Assembly (NCBI RefSeq): GCF_022009635.1
Contig: NZ_CP091716.1
Span: forward strand, 7,496,501 to 7,560,500
Length of the DNA stretch: 64,000 bases
Direction: 5' to 3'
Source of the DNA: Variovorax paradoxus
Lineage (GTDB): Bacteria; Pseudomonadota; Gammaproteobacteria; Burkholderiales; Burkholderiaceae_C
Below the pieces are notes generated by a model. It searched no databases. It was not told where the DNA came from and was given only the letters and a program-made list of their open reading frames with translations. Made by a program: the position numbers and the translations under genes. Below, piece by piece: positions 1-8,118 of the stretch; the first letter of the stretch is position 1; the number at the start of each line of letters is the position of its first letter.

Positions 1-440
1 GGAATGTCCGGCTCCACCAGTTGCGCCAGAGCGACGAGCGACTCTTGCCAGCCCAGGTAGCACATCTCGGTCGGAATCGCTTCGGGAATGCCCTCCTGGA
101 CGACCGAGATCTCGGTGCCGCAAGACACCGGTGTCAGCATCACCGTCGTCTTCATGGTGCCCGGAAGATTGGCATCGTCGAAGGTCGCGTCGTACGCGAT
201 GCGGCTATGGGGAACGAGCTCCAGGTACTTGCCGCCGAACGAATGGCTATGACCGGTGCCGAAGTTGGTGAAGGACATGCGCCAGGCGCCCCCGACCACA
301 GGTTCCATGGCATGGACCTTTCCCGTGAAACCGAAGGGCGGCAGCCAGCGCTCGAACGCACTGGGTTCGACGAATGCCCGATAGACACGCTCCGGAGAAG
401 TGCGCAGAACGCGATGAAGACGGACGGTGTTGGTGGCCAT
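1..440 (-). CDS. SRPBCC/AHSA1-family protein (3' end outside window)
   Basis: Reading leftward from an ATG at 440, the frame stays open to the window edge for 146 codons. An SD-like AGGAGC lies about 7 bases before the ATG. The translation begins MATNTVRLHRVLRTSPERVYRAF and continues with FVEPSAFERWLPPFGF and GGAWRMSFTNFGTG, the pattern of AHSA1-like START-fold proteins (the group called activator of Hsp90 ATPase homologue 1-like). Members form a hydrophobic ligand cavity and are often paired with ArsR-type regulators; the ligand cannot be predicted. The C-terminus is missing only because the window starts inside the gene. The next gene runs the other way and encodes a winged-helix regulator. 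Confidence 0.82.
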   Translation of the reverse strand, partial: MATNTVRLHRVLRTSPERVYRAFVEPSAFERWLPPFGFTGKVHAMEPVVGGAWRMSFTNFGTGHSHSFGGKYLELVPHSRIAYDATFDDANLPGTMKTTVMLTPVSCGTEISVVQEGIPEAIPTEMCYLGWQESLVALAQLVEPDI

Positions 441-599
441 GACTGTTGCTCCTGAAGAAACGAGGAAGACCCTCAATGGATACGTCGAGCGAGCCTGTTC
501 AAGATCGACATGCCGCGAGACTGGGGAAAACCCTGCCGGCAAGCCCGACAACTTCATAATCCAGGCCACCCCCCACACGCTGAACGAATCGAATCACCC

Positions 600-1265
600 G
601 TGAGTGCCGCAGACTTTCTTCTGTCCCCCGCCGTGCAAAAGCTCATGCAGGTCTTGTATGCAGACCCCGATCATCCATTTCCGGCGGACGAACTGGCCCG
701 GCGAACGAAGCAGGAGCGCAGCGAAGTCGAGCAGACGCTGGAACATCTCGTCAAGAGCGGCATCCTCGCCAGGCAGAAGGTGACGGCGGAGCAGCCTGAG
801 ACCGTCAAGCTGGACCGGTCGTTTGTCTTCTACGGCGAACTGCGCCGCATCGCGCTGAAGTCGTTCGCCGCGGCCGAGCCGATCCGCGCCATGCTGCGTT
901 CCAAGTTCAAGGATTCGGTCGTGCGCGCCTTCGTCCTGGGAGAGGACGATAACAACGTCATAGAACTGCTGATCGTGCATGGCGCCGTGACGCCTGATGA
1001 GACCGCCATGACCGCGGCCTGCAAAAAGCTGTCAAAGGCCCTCCATCGGCATTTGCAGGTGCACGTGATCTCCATCGCCAGATTCAACGGCTTGACTGAT
1101 CACGACACGTTCACTGCAAAACTCGCGGCAGCTTCGGCATTCGAAATCATCGCGCCGGGCGATACCAAGGCGCAGTTGCCGGTCGAACGGCTCGGCCTGC
1201 TGCAAAGCGCAAAACGGAAGCTGGCTGCACTGTCGCTGTCGCAGCACCGAGGCGACACAAGGTAG
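600..1265 (+). CDS. Winged-helix regulator with nucleotidyltransferase-like domain
   Basis: About 221 residues from a GTG at 600. An upstream in-frame ATG at 510 adds a low-quality N-terminal tail, so GTG is preferred. Residues 5-60 look like an ArsR-type winged helix (FPADELARRTKQERSEVEQTLEHLVKSGIL is split here as FPADELARRTKQ and SEVEQTLEHLVKSGIL). Residues about 95-190 resemble the MNT nucleotidyltransferase fold (RSKFKDSVVRAFVLGEDDNN), but the usual catalytic Asp pair is not obvious, so it is probably a regulator and not an enzyme. It is divergent from the SRPBCC gene with about 160 bases between the starts, so control of that gene is plausible. The function is otherwise unknown. Confidence 0.7.
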   Translation: MSAADFLLSPAVQKLMQVLYADPDHPFPADELARRTKQERSEVEQTLEHLVKSGILARQKVTAEQPETVKLDRSFVFYGELRRIALKSFAAAEPIRAMLRSKFKDSVVRAFVLGEDDNNVIELLIVHGAVTPDETAMTAACKKLSKALHRHLQVHVISIARFNGLTDHDTFTAKLAAASAFEIIAPGDTKAQLPVERLGLLQSAKRKLAALSLSQHRGDTR

Positions 1266-1315
1266 AGAGATCGCGCTCGAAAAAGCGAGCTCGCGGCTGA
1301 GCTTTCGCTTGTAAT

Positions 1316-1329
1316 ATGATGACCATCAT
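1316..1329. promoter_or_regulatory. Inverted repeat ATGATG-N2-CATCAT, candidate TetR operator
   Basis: The sequence ATGATGACCATCAT has perfect 6-bp arms and overlaps a TAATAT -10-like element at 1312-1317, about 40 bases before the NmrA-like gene. Repression by the TetR protein encoded just downstream is an inference. Confidence 0.4.
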
Positions 1330-1369
1330 TTAATTCAGGCGATTCGCATCGCATCCCGAGGTCACAGCC

Positions 1370-2455
1370 ATGCCCACCTTCACCACATCCAATATCTTCG
1401 TCATCGGCGGAACTGGCGCGCAGGGTATGCCGATCATTCGTGCACTGGTCGCTGACGGAAAATACGCGGTTCGCGTGTTGACACGCGATCCTGAATCACC
1501 GCGGGCCAAGGAGCTGCTGGCACTGGGCAACGTTTCGTTGCTGGAGGGCTCGTTCGCCGATGAAGCGATCCTGCGAGAAGGCTTCTCGGCTTGCGACGGC
1601 GCTTTCGTCAATCTCGACGGCTTCAACACCGGCGAGAAGACCGAAACATATTGGGCCATCCGCGCCTATGAGGTCGCCCTTGAGCAGGGCGTTCGCTTCT
1701 TCGTATACGGGAATCTGGACTACGCACTGAAGAAATCGGGCTTCGATTCCAGCTTCCGCACCGGCCACTATGACGGCAAAGGACGCATGGGCGAATGGAT
1801 CCGTTTCCAGACGCAGTCGAACAAAGAAAGAATGGGAGCGGCCATCTTCACGTCGGGTCCCTACATCGAGATGGCCATTTCCGCGATGACGCCCATGTCG
1901 CCGACGGTGGAAGACGGCGTTGCCACCTGGCGAGTGCCACTCGGAGAAGGTGCGGTTCCTCACGTGGCGCTCGAGGACTGCGGGTACTACGTGCGATGGC
2001 TGTTCGATCACCCGCAGCTGGCCAACGGCATGGATCTGGAAGTCGCCATCGAACACGTGGCCTATGCGAAGCTCGCCGCCGCGTTCGAGAAGGTGACCGG
2101 ACATCCGGCACGGTACATCGACACGGACCTGAGTACGTACTGGAAGGGCCCGTTCGGACGCGTGGCCGACAAGCCCGCCGGATACAACGCGGATCCCAAC
2201 GACAAGAGCACGATGAACATCCGGGACAACTTCACCGGCTTCTGGAACGTCTGGAAGCACGGCATCCTCAAGCGCAACTACGCCCTGCTGGACGAAATTC
2301 ATCCCGGCAGAATTCGCAGTGTCGAGGAGTGGTTGAGAAAAGAGGATCGGCGTGGAAGAGATCTCGGAAAAGGCACGCTGTGGGAAAGAGTCCAGGCGGG
2401 AAATCTTCAGAAAATTCTCAAGGACACCGAGGACATGAGACAGGGCAAGCTGTAA
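1370..2455 (+). CDS. NmrA-family NAD(P)-binding protein
   Basis: A 361-residue protein with an SD-like GAGG about 8 bases before the ATG. The N-terminal Rossmann motif GGTGAQG sits at residues 13-19, followed by LTRDPESPRAKELLALGNV and a GSFAD segment, typical of the atypical short-chain dehydrogenase (NmrA/HSCARG) group. The middle part (FFVYGNLDYALKKSGF, GHYDGKGRMGEWIR) replaces a classical catalytic Tyr-x3-Lys, so it may sense the nicotinamide redox state instead of catalysing, or reduce an unidentified substrate. A TetR gene follows 96 bases later on the same strand, and a palindrome overlaps the likely -10 element. Family is clear; the ligand is not. Confidence 0.85.
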   Translation: MPTFTTSNIFVIGGTGAQGMPIIRALVADGKYAVRVLTRDPESPRAKELLALGNVSLLEGSFADEAILREGFSACDGAFVNLDGFNTGEKTETYWAIRAYEVALEQGVRFFVYGNLDYALKKSGFDSSFRTGHYDGKGRMGEWIRFQTQSNKERMGAAIFTSGPYIEMAISAMTPMSPTVEDGVATWRVPLGEGAVPHVALEDCGYYVRWLFDHPQLANGMDLEVAIEHVAYAKLAAAFEKVTGHPARYIDTDLSTYWKGPFGRVADKPAGYNADPNDKSTMNIRDNFTGFWNVWKHGILKRNYALLDEIHPGRIRSVEEWLRKEDRRGRDLGKGTLWERVQAGNLQKILKDTEDMRQGKL

Positions 2456-2551
2456 GGCTGGTACGAAAGCCCAGGGCATTGAATTATTTGCGTCATATAA
2501 AATCCGGCCTCCCGATTCACCGCTGATTTTTTTGACGCTCGACCTGCCTCC

Positions 2552-3139
2552 ATGCGCTATTCCAAGGAACACAAGCAGAAGACCCATGCGCAGATCACCG
2601 AAGCTGCCTCGCTGCGTTTTCGCGAACAAGGCATAGACGGGATCGGTGTCGCGGGCCTGATGCAGTCTCTGGGTCTGACCCATGGCGGCTTCTACGCGCA
2701 TTTCGAATCCAAGGATGCGCTGGTTGCCGAAGCGGTGGATGCGGCCTTCGATCAGACCTTGCAAAGCTTGCGCGCCTATGCGGTCGCCGCAGAGCCTGGC
2801 CAGCATCTCGCGCGGCTGTTTGCGGCCTACACCTCGGACACACACCGCGACTCACCAGGACAAGGCTGCATGGCCGCCGCACTGGCCAGCGAATTGCGTC
2901 GTCAGACCGACGCCGTGCGCGGGAAGGCTGCACGCCGGCTCGACGATCTGCTGGGGTTGATCGAGGACATGGCGCGGGACGACGGCGTGAATGTATCCGC
3001 ACCCGCTGTTCTGGCCCTGATGGTGGGCGCCGTGTCGCTCTCTCGAGTTTTCGTAGATGCCGAAGGTGGACAGGCCTACCTCGATGCGGCCAGGCAGATG
3101 CTGCCGATGATGAGCGCCGCAACCAGGGAACGCACTTAG
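2552..3139 (+). CDS. TetR/AcrR-family transcriptional regulator
   Basis: A 195-residue protein with an N-terminal TetR HTH at about residues 10-55 (RFREQGIDGIGVAGLMQSLG, then LTHGGFYAHFESKDALVAEA). The GGFYAHFxSKDAL signature is typical of the TetR subgroup that controls small efflux or reductase genes. The C-terminal helical domain contains SPGQGCMAAALASEL, a variant of the common GC(L/M)xxA motif of this subgroup. It lies downstream of the NmrA-like gene on the same strand and convergent with an MFS gene whose end is 30 bases away. The NmrA-like gene is the most likely target. The ligand is unknown. Confidence 0.88.
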   Translation: MRYSKEHKQKTHAQITEAASLRFREQGIDGIGVAGLMQSLGLTHGGFYAHFESKDALVAEAVDAAFDQTLQSLRAYAVAAEPGQHLARLFAAYTSDTHRDSPGQGCMAAALASELRRQTDAVRGKAARRLDDLLGLIEDMARDDGVNVSAPAVLALMVGAVSLSRVFVDAEGGQAYLDAARQMLPMMSAATRERT

Positions 3140-3168
3140 ACGTGCACAGCAGGCCGGATTGAAGGGAG

Positions 3169-4410
3169 CTACCTCGGCGCTGTGGACCCCGCGCCACCGG
3201 CACTCCCGCGCCGCGGAATCCAGTACGCCAGCGTTCCCGCAGCGGCAAAGGCGATCAATCCCGTCACGGCAATCCCCGCAGCGAGCGACAGGCCGCCCGC
3301 CAGCAGGGACAGCAGAGCCGGACCGCACGAAGAGCCGATGTCGGACATCAGCCGCCATATGCCGAGGAAGTGCGCGCGTCCGTGGCGCGGCGACTGGTCG
3401 GCACCCAAGGTCATGATCATCCCGGAGCCGATACCGTTTCCGAAGCCGATCGCCAGCGACGCCAGCAGCAGCGTGAGAGCACCGGACGTCAGGGGTATCA
3501 ACAGCATGGCAAGCCCCATGATCAGCATCGACGGCACCGCCACCCAGCGCCTGCCCTTCCGGTCCATCACCTTGCCGGCCGGATAGAACACCAGCATGTC
3601 GATGCCGCCGGCCAGGCCGTAGATCAGCGACGCCACCGAAGGTGCCAGCATCAGGTGATCGGCCCACAGCGGGATCACGGCCTGGCGCGATGCGCGCACC
3701 GCGCTGACCAGCACCACGCCAACGCCGAGCGTGAGGAACACGCGGCGGTGGTCCCGCAGTGTGGAGACAACGGACGTCGAGGCCGGCGCCGTCTGCCCGG
3801 CCGGGACTGGCGGCGTCTCGAGATCGGGGATGCGAGCCCCTATTGCAGCCGCCCCCAACACCGCCACGATCCCGACCACATAGGCTGCCGACAGGCCGAA
3901 CGCATGCACCGCGGCAGCCGCGAGGAAGGGGCCGGCGAACATGCCGATGCGCATGACGCCGCCCAGCGTCGACAGCGCCCGCGCACGGTACGCCACAGGC
4001 ACCGCCTCGGTCATGTAGCTCTGGCGCGCCAGGTTGTAGACCGCCTGCGACATGCCCACCATGAAGCACCCGGTGGCGAACAGACCCAGATGCGAGGTGA
4101 GCACGCACAGGAGCATGCCAAGGCCGCTCCACACGCCTGCCGCCACGATGGCCCAGCGCTCGCCCCAGCGCATGGTGATCATCGAGGCCGGAATGTTGTT
4201 GATCAGCGAGCCGATGCCGATCATCGCGATCACCAGCGCGGCCATGGGCACGGAAGCGCCAAGGTCCCGCGCCGTCAGCGGCACGATCGGCAAGATGGCG
4301 CCCTCGCCCAATCCGAACAACAGCGAAGGCGCAAAGGCCGGCACGGCGATACGCCACAGGGAGAACGGAGATTCGGGGGACGAGGTCGACGCGGCGGGCG
4401 GGGATGACAT
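3169..4410 (-). CDS. MFS transporter (drug/metabolite exporter type)
   Basis: A 413-residue integral membrane protein with about 12 hydrophobic segments. The cytoplasmic loop after the second helix reads NNIPASMITMRWGERWAIV, a form of the MFS motif A region, and a second MFS-like loop (GLAGGIDMLVFYPAGKVMDRKGRR) sits in the second half near residues 280-310. The first about 20 residues are low complexity (PPAASTSSPES). It is transcribed away from a TetR gene at 4843, across a 432-base spacer. TetR/MFS divergent pairs are usually repressor and efflux pump, so export of a toxic compound is the working idea; the substrate cannot be read from sequence. Confidence 0.85.
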   Translation of the reverse strand: MSSPPAASTSSPESPFSLWRIAVPAFAPSLLFGLGEGAILPIVPLTARDLGASVPMAALVIAMIGIGSLINNIPASMITMRWGERWAIVAAGVWSGLGMLLCVLTSHLGLFATGCFMVGMSQAVYNLARQSYMTEAVPVAYRARALSTLGGVMRIGMFAGPFLAAAAVHAFGLSAAYVVGIVAVLGAAAIGARIPDLETPPVPAGQTAPASTSVVSTLRDHRRVFLTLGVGVVLVSAVRASRQAVIPLWADHLMLAPSVASLIYGLAGGIDMLVFYPAGKVMDRKGRRWVAVPSMLIMGLAMLLIPLTSGALTLLLASLAIGFGNGIGSGMIMTLGADQSPRHGRAHFLGIWRLMSDIGSSCGPALLSLLAGGLSLAAGIAVTGLIAFAAAGTLAYWIPRRGSAGGAGSTAPR

Positions 4411-4762
4411 GCGGACGCAGAGAGGTTCGGGTTATGGCCGTCGCCCGCCTGGCGGACAAGTGCACGGCGATTGTCTCGCCGATGGCGGATTTCTGCAGCG
4501 CGTCACGCCCGGCTCGCTCGACGAGTGGCGTGTAACAGGACGCCAGGTACCGTTTCACGGAACTCCTGCACAAACTTCACCCTGACTTCACCTGTGCGGG
4601 GGACACTGCCCTTCGACAGCGGTTCGGCGCTGGTAGAGGCCAGGGAGAAAAAAACCGCTCAGGGAACCGCCTCGATGCCGACCGCTGTCACTCTTCGACC
4701 ATCGATCCTGCTTGATCACCCAGCAGCAACGCATGCCAGGGCCGCAACGGGCAGCGCCCAGA

Positions 4763-4791
4763 CCATTTCGAATGAATACAGACCGAAATGG
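4763..4791. promoter_or_regulatory. Inverted repeat CCATTTCG-N13-CGAAATGG in TetR/MFS spacer
   Basis: The 432-base stretch 4411-4842 holds no convincing gene. Its one clear structure is a perfect 8-bp inverted repeat, arms 4763-4770 and 4784-4791, 52 bases before the TetR start at 4843. The size and place fit a TetR-family operator, which is an inference. Confidence 0.4.
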
Positions 4792-4842
4792 ACTATTCTT
4801 GGCTTTTCCATCGAAGCGCCGACCCGCGCCCGCCCTGCCCTC

Positions 4843-5412
4843 ATGCCCAAGCCGACCAAATCAGAAATCGCCGCCGACATCATCGACGCCGCCGCGGCCC
4901 TGTTCGCCAAGCGTGGCTTCGACCACACCTCGCTCCAGCAGATCGCCGACGCCGTCAACTACTCGAAGACGGGGCTGCTGCACCATTTCCCGAGCAAGCT
5001 CGCGATCTATTCGGCGGCGATCGACTCGCTGCGCGAACATGCGCTGGAAGTGCGCGAACAGATGAAGGACATGCCCGTCGGCATCGAGCGCGACCGCGCC
5101 AATGTCGAAGTGGCGCTGCAGTACACCTACGACTGGCCTGGCGTGTCCGCACTCACCACCCGCATCGCCGAGAACGAGCCCGACGGCGACCCGCAACTGG
5201 TCGCGATCGGCCTGATCATCTACGAGGCGCTGGGTATCGACCTGGCCAAGCTGGACATGGAGCGCATCGTGCGCGTGACCAGCGCATTCACCGGGCTCAG
5301 CGTGTCGGCGCTGCAGGCGGTGCGCTCGGACCTGAAGCGGGAATGGCGCGAGCACATCATCGAAGCGGCCATGGGCGCGCTGGGCCACCCGGCGCGATCG
5401 AAGGCGAAGTAG
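4843..5412 (+). CDS. TetR-family transcriptional regulator
   Basis: The frame is open further upstream, but the clear homology starts at the ATG at 4843, giving 189 residues. The N-terminal HTH (IIDAAAALFAKRGFDHTSLQQ, then IADAVNYSKTGLLHHFPSKLAIY) is a textbook TetR domain at about residues 10-56. The C-terminal ligand domain has no recognised signature. It is divergent from the MFS gene at 3169-4410, so it probably represses that pump and itself. The gene ends 24 bases before the chemoreceptor gene, which is convergent. Start choice is moderately sure, family very sure. Confidence 0.88.
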   Translation: MPKPTKSEIAADIIDAAAALFAKRGFDHTSLQQIADAVNYSKTGLLHHFPSKLAIYSAAIDSLREHALEVREQMKDMPVGIERDRANVEVALQYTYDWPGVSALTTRIAENEPDGDPQLVAIGLIIYEALGIDLAKLDMERIVRVTSAFTGLSVSALQAVRSDLKREWREHIIEAAMGALGHPARSKAK

Positions 5413-5436
5413 GCGCCGGCCGCGCCAGCGCTCGGA

Positions 5437-7131
5437 TCAGAAAGTAGCCCAGTCCCTGTCGAGTTCGCGCCGGCCCGTCTTCTGGGCGGCGATCGCAGGC
5501 ATGGCCGACACGCTGGGAGCAATACGCGGCGCCCGTACTGACATCGGTGCGCTCGATTCGTCGGCGCGCACTGCGCGCAAGGATGTCGTCCCCAGCTGGA
5601 AGAACTCGACAAGCGTTGAGAGCCGGTCGGCCTGACCCTTGAGGCTCTCCGCGGCGGCGGCCGATTCCTCGACGAGCGCGGAATTCTCCTGCGTCATCTG
5701 TTCCAGCTGCGCCACCACCGAATTGATCTGGTCGATGCCGGCCGCCTGTTCGATCGCTCCCGCGCTGATCTCGCTGACGGTGTTGGAGACGCGTTGAACG
5801 CTCTCGACGATCTTGCCCATCGTGGCGCCTGCATCGTTGACCAGCTGGGAGCCCGACCCTACCTTGTCGACCGATGCTTCGATGAGCGTCTTGATCTCCT
5901 TCGCCGCCACCGCACTGCGTTGCGCCAGATTGCGAACCTCGCTCGCCACCACGGCAAAGCCACGGCCCTGCTCGCCCGCCCTGGCCGCCTCCACGGCGGC
6001 GTTCAGTGCCAGGATGTTGGTCTGGAATGCGATGCCGTCGATCGTGCCGATGATGGCGGCAATCTTCTGCGAACTGCCGTGGATGTCGCGCATGGTCTCG
6101 ACCACTTCCGAGATGACCTCGCCGCCGTGCACCGCGATCTTCGAAGCGGTCAAGGCCAGTTGATTCGCCTGCGAGGCGGCTTCGGACGCCGTCTTGACGG
6201 TGGAGGTGAGTTCCTCCATCGATGCCGCGGTCCGCTGCAGGCTGCCGGCGGTCTGTTCCGTGCGGCTGGAAAGATCGGAATTGCCCGAGGCAATCTGCGC
6301 GCTCGCCGTGGCGACGGAATCACTGCTCTCCCGCATGCCGGTCAACGTCTGCACGAGGTTGTCGCGCATCGCCGCGAGCGCTCGCAGCAGGTCACCCACC
6401 TCGTCCTTGCTGTCGGAGTTCAGGCGCTGCGTGAGGTCTCCGGCCGCAACGGCTTCCGCCAGGCGCACAGCGTCCTTCAGCGGAACCACGATTCCCCGCG
6501 AAACGCTCCAGGACAGCAGCACGGCCAACAAGAAGGCAAGGCCAGCACCCGAAGCGATCAGCACCGCTCCGGTGGTGAACGTCACGTTGCTTTCCTCGGC
6601 CTCGATCCGGGCGCGGTCTTCGTTGTGTTTCACCAGCTGGGCCAGCGGCTCCCTCAATGCCCGGAAGGCGTCGCGTGCTTCGCCATTCAACAGGTTCACG
6701 GCGTCGGCACGGCGGTCCTCCTGAACCAGCTGTTCGATCTTGGCATGCGCCGCAGCCCATGCGGGTTGTCGCGCCTTCACCCGGTCGTAGATGGATTGCT
6801 CGGTCGGGTCGCCGATCGATGCAGGATAGGCCTTGTCGACGACGTCGTATGTCTTGAAAGCCTCCGCGATGTTCCGCAGCACATCCGCGACTTCGCTGGC
6901 TGGCGCCGTGGCCAGGCGGAATTCGAGCAGGCGCACCCGGTTGGCGGCCTCGCTCATCTGGCCCGCATCGCGAACACTCGCCATGCGCGCCGTCACCATG
7001 AAGTTGGTCTGGTCATTCAGGCGATTGAGGCGATGGATCGAGAAGACGGCCATCGCGATCATCAGCAACACGATGCTGAGAAAGGCAAACGCCAGCTTGG
7101 TGGAGATTCTGAGATTCTTGAAAGACGTCAT
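5437..7131 (-). CDS. Methyl-accepting chemotaxis protein
   Basis: A 564-residue inner-membrane chemoreceptor starting [13 protein letters not shown] at 7131; an in-frame upstream ATG at 7203 would add 24 unlikely residues. Transmembrane helix 1 spans about residues 11-31 and helix 2 about 190-212, flanking a small periplasmic four-helix-bundle sensor. A HAMP domain follows ([20 protein letters not shown]). The cytoplasmic part holds the invariant MCP hairpin tip ([20 protein letters not shown], then [20 protein letters not shown]). The C-terminus ends [11 protein letters not shown], close to the WETF-like tails tethering CheR/CheB in some receptors. It is divergent from a two-component pair, with paired palindromes between them. 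The ligand is unknown. Confidence 0.93.
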   Translation of the reverse strand: MTSFKNLRISTKLAFAFLSIVLLMIAMAVFSIHRLNRLNDQTNFMVTARMASVRDAGQMSEAANRVRLLEFRLATAPASEVADVLRNIAEAFKTYDVVDKAYPASIGDPTEQSIYDRVKARQPAWAAAHAKIEQLVQEDRRADAVNLLNGEARDAFRALREPLAQLVKHNEDRARIEAEESNVTFTTGAVLIASGAGLAFLLAVLLSWSVSRGIVVPLKDAVRLAEAVAAGDLTQRLNSDSKDEVGDLLRALAAMRDNLVQTLTGMRESSDSVATASAQIASGNSDLSSRTEQTAGSLQRTAASMEELTSTVKTASEAASQANQLALTASKIAVHGGEVISEVVETMRDIHGSSQKIAAIIGTIDGIAFQTNILALNAAVEAARAGEQGRGFAVVASEVRNLAQRSAVAAKEIKTLIEASVDKVGSGSQLVNDAGATMGKIVESVQRVSNTVSEISAGAIEQAAGIDQINSVVAQLEQMTQENSALVEESAAAAESLKGQADRLSTLVEFFQLGTTSLRAVRADESSAPMSVRAPRIAPSVSAMPAIAAQKTGRRELDRDWATF

Positions 7132-7232
7132 GACGATTGAGTCCAGGTGTTGAAGCGGGGTCGGCACGGTACGTGGCGACGCGCCCAGTCCATTGCCTTT
7201 CATCTATCGGCGGCGGAACTCCGCAGCGCACC

Positions 7233-7287
7233 TGACATATGTCATGGCCAGTGGGAGATCCCCGTTCGGATGCCCTGACAACTGTCA
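7233..7287. promoter_or_regulatory. Two TGACA-N2-TGTCA palindromes between MCP and response regulator
   Basis: TGACATATGTCA at 7233-7244 and TGACAACTGTCA at 7276-7287 have the same 5-bp arms, and their centres are 43 bases apart (about four helical turns). They lie in the divergent promoter region, so they probably bind one dimeric regulator twice. The LuxR-type regulator next door is the obvious candidate; this is inferred. Confidence 0.5.
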
Positions 7288-7398
7288 TCTACCCCCCGGG
7301 AAGCCCTGCTAGAGTCCCCCGGTTCGCGCATGGGTCGCGACAGGCGTGGCCTGCGTGATCAGGCTGGCGGTGAATCGGTGGCTCAGGTGGCAACGGCG

Positions 7399-8118
7399 AT
7401 GGTGTCGAGGACGATGGAAAACGGGAACTTCGACGGGGAGGCAACGGCCGACGTGCTGATCGTCGAGGATCAGGCGCTCGTGAGTGCCGGCATGCGCTCC
7501 CTTTTGCAGAAGGCAGCACCGCATTACCGGGTCCACGAGGAATCCTCCTTTCAAGGAGCGATTGCGCGGCTGGCCGCCACCTCGTTCCAGTTCGTTTTCA
7601 TCGACATTCACCTCGGCTCGGAAGCTTCCGGCATGGACGTCCTGCGCTTCGTGCGCGAACGCGAAATGCCCTGCCACGCCATCATGCTGTCGGGCGACGA
7701 TGACCGTGAGACGGTCCTTTCCTGCATCTCGCAGGGCGCGTCGGGCTACATCACGAAGGCCACCGGAGACGGCGGCGTCTTCTCCGCCGCCATCGAAACG
7801 GTCCTCAACAACGGCGTCTATCTTCCTGCGTCGATCCTCGAGCGCGCACCCAGGAACGACACCGTCGCAGACGCCTATGGCCGCACCGCCGCCTCCCTGG
7901 GTTTGGCGCCGAGGCAGCGCGAGGTTCTCTACTACCTGTGCCAGGGCTTGCCCAACAAGGCCATCGCGAACCGCATGGGCATCAGCGAGGGCACCGTCCG
8001 AAAGTGCTACGTGTCGGAACTGCTGCGATTCTTCGGCGTGGCCCGGCGCACGGAACTGCTGATCGAGGTGTCCCGCCGGCGGATACGGATTGCCGCACCG
8101 GCCTCGGAGAGGCCGTGA
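7399..8118 (+). CDS. NarL/FixJ-type response regulator (REC + LuxR HTH)
   Basis: About 239 residues from the ATG at 7399; in-frame ATGs at 7330 (no SD) and 7414 (GAGG close upstream) are alternatives. The receiver domain begins ADVLIVEDQALVSAGMRSLL, and the phospho-acceptor is Asp69 in FVFIDIHLGSEASG. The Lys of the receiver is in GYITKATGD. The C-terminal LuxR-type HTH (LGLAPRQREVLYYLCQGLP, then NKAIANRMGISEGTVRKCY) spans about residues 170-230. Its stop overlaps the GTG start of the hybrid kinase gene (GTGA), so the two are translationally coupled and almost certainly a signalling pair. The paired palindromes upstream suggest autoregulation and control of the divergent chemoreceptor. Confidence 0.9.
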   Translation: MVSRTMENGNFDGEATADVLIVEDQALVSAGMRSLLQKAAPHYRVHEESSFQGAIARLAATSFQFVFIDIHLGSEASGMDVLRFVREREMPCHAIMLSGDDDRETVLSCISQGASGYITKATGDGGVFSAAIETVLNNGVYLPASILERAPRNDTVADAYGRTAASLGLAPRQREVLYYLCQGLPNKAIANRMGISEGTVRKCYVSELLRFFGVARRTELLIEVSRRRIRIAAPASERP

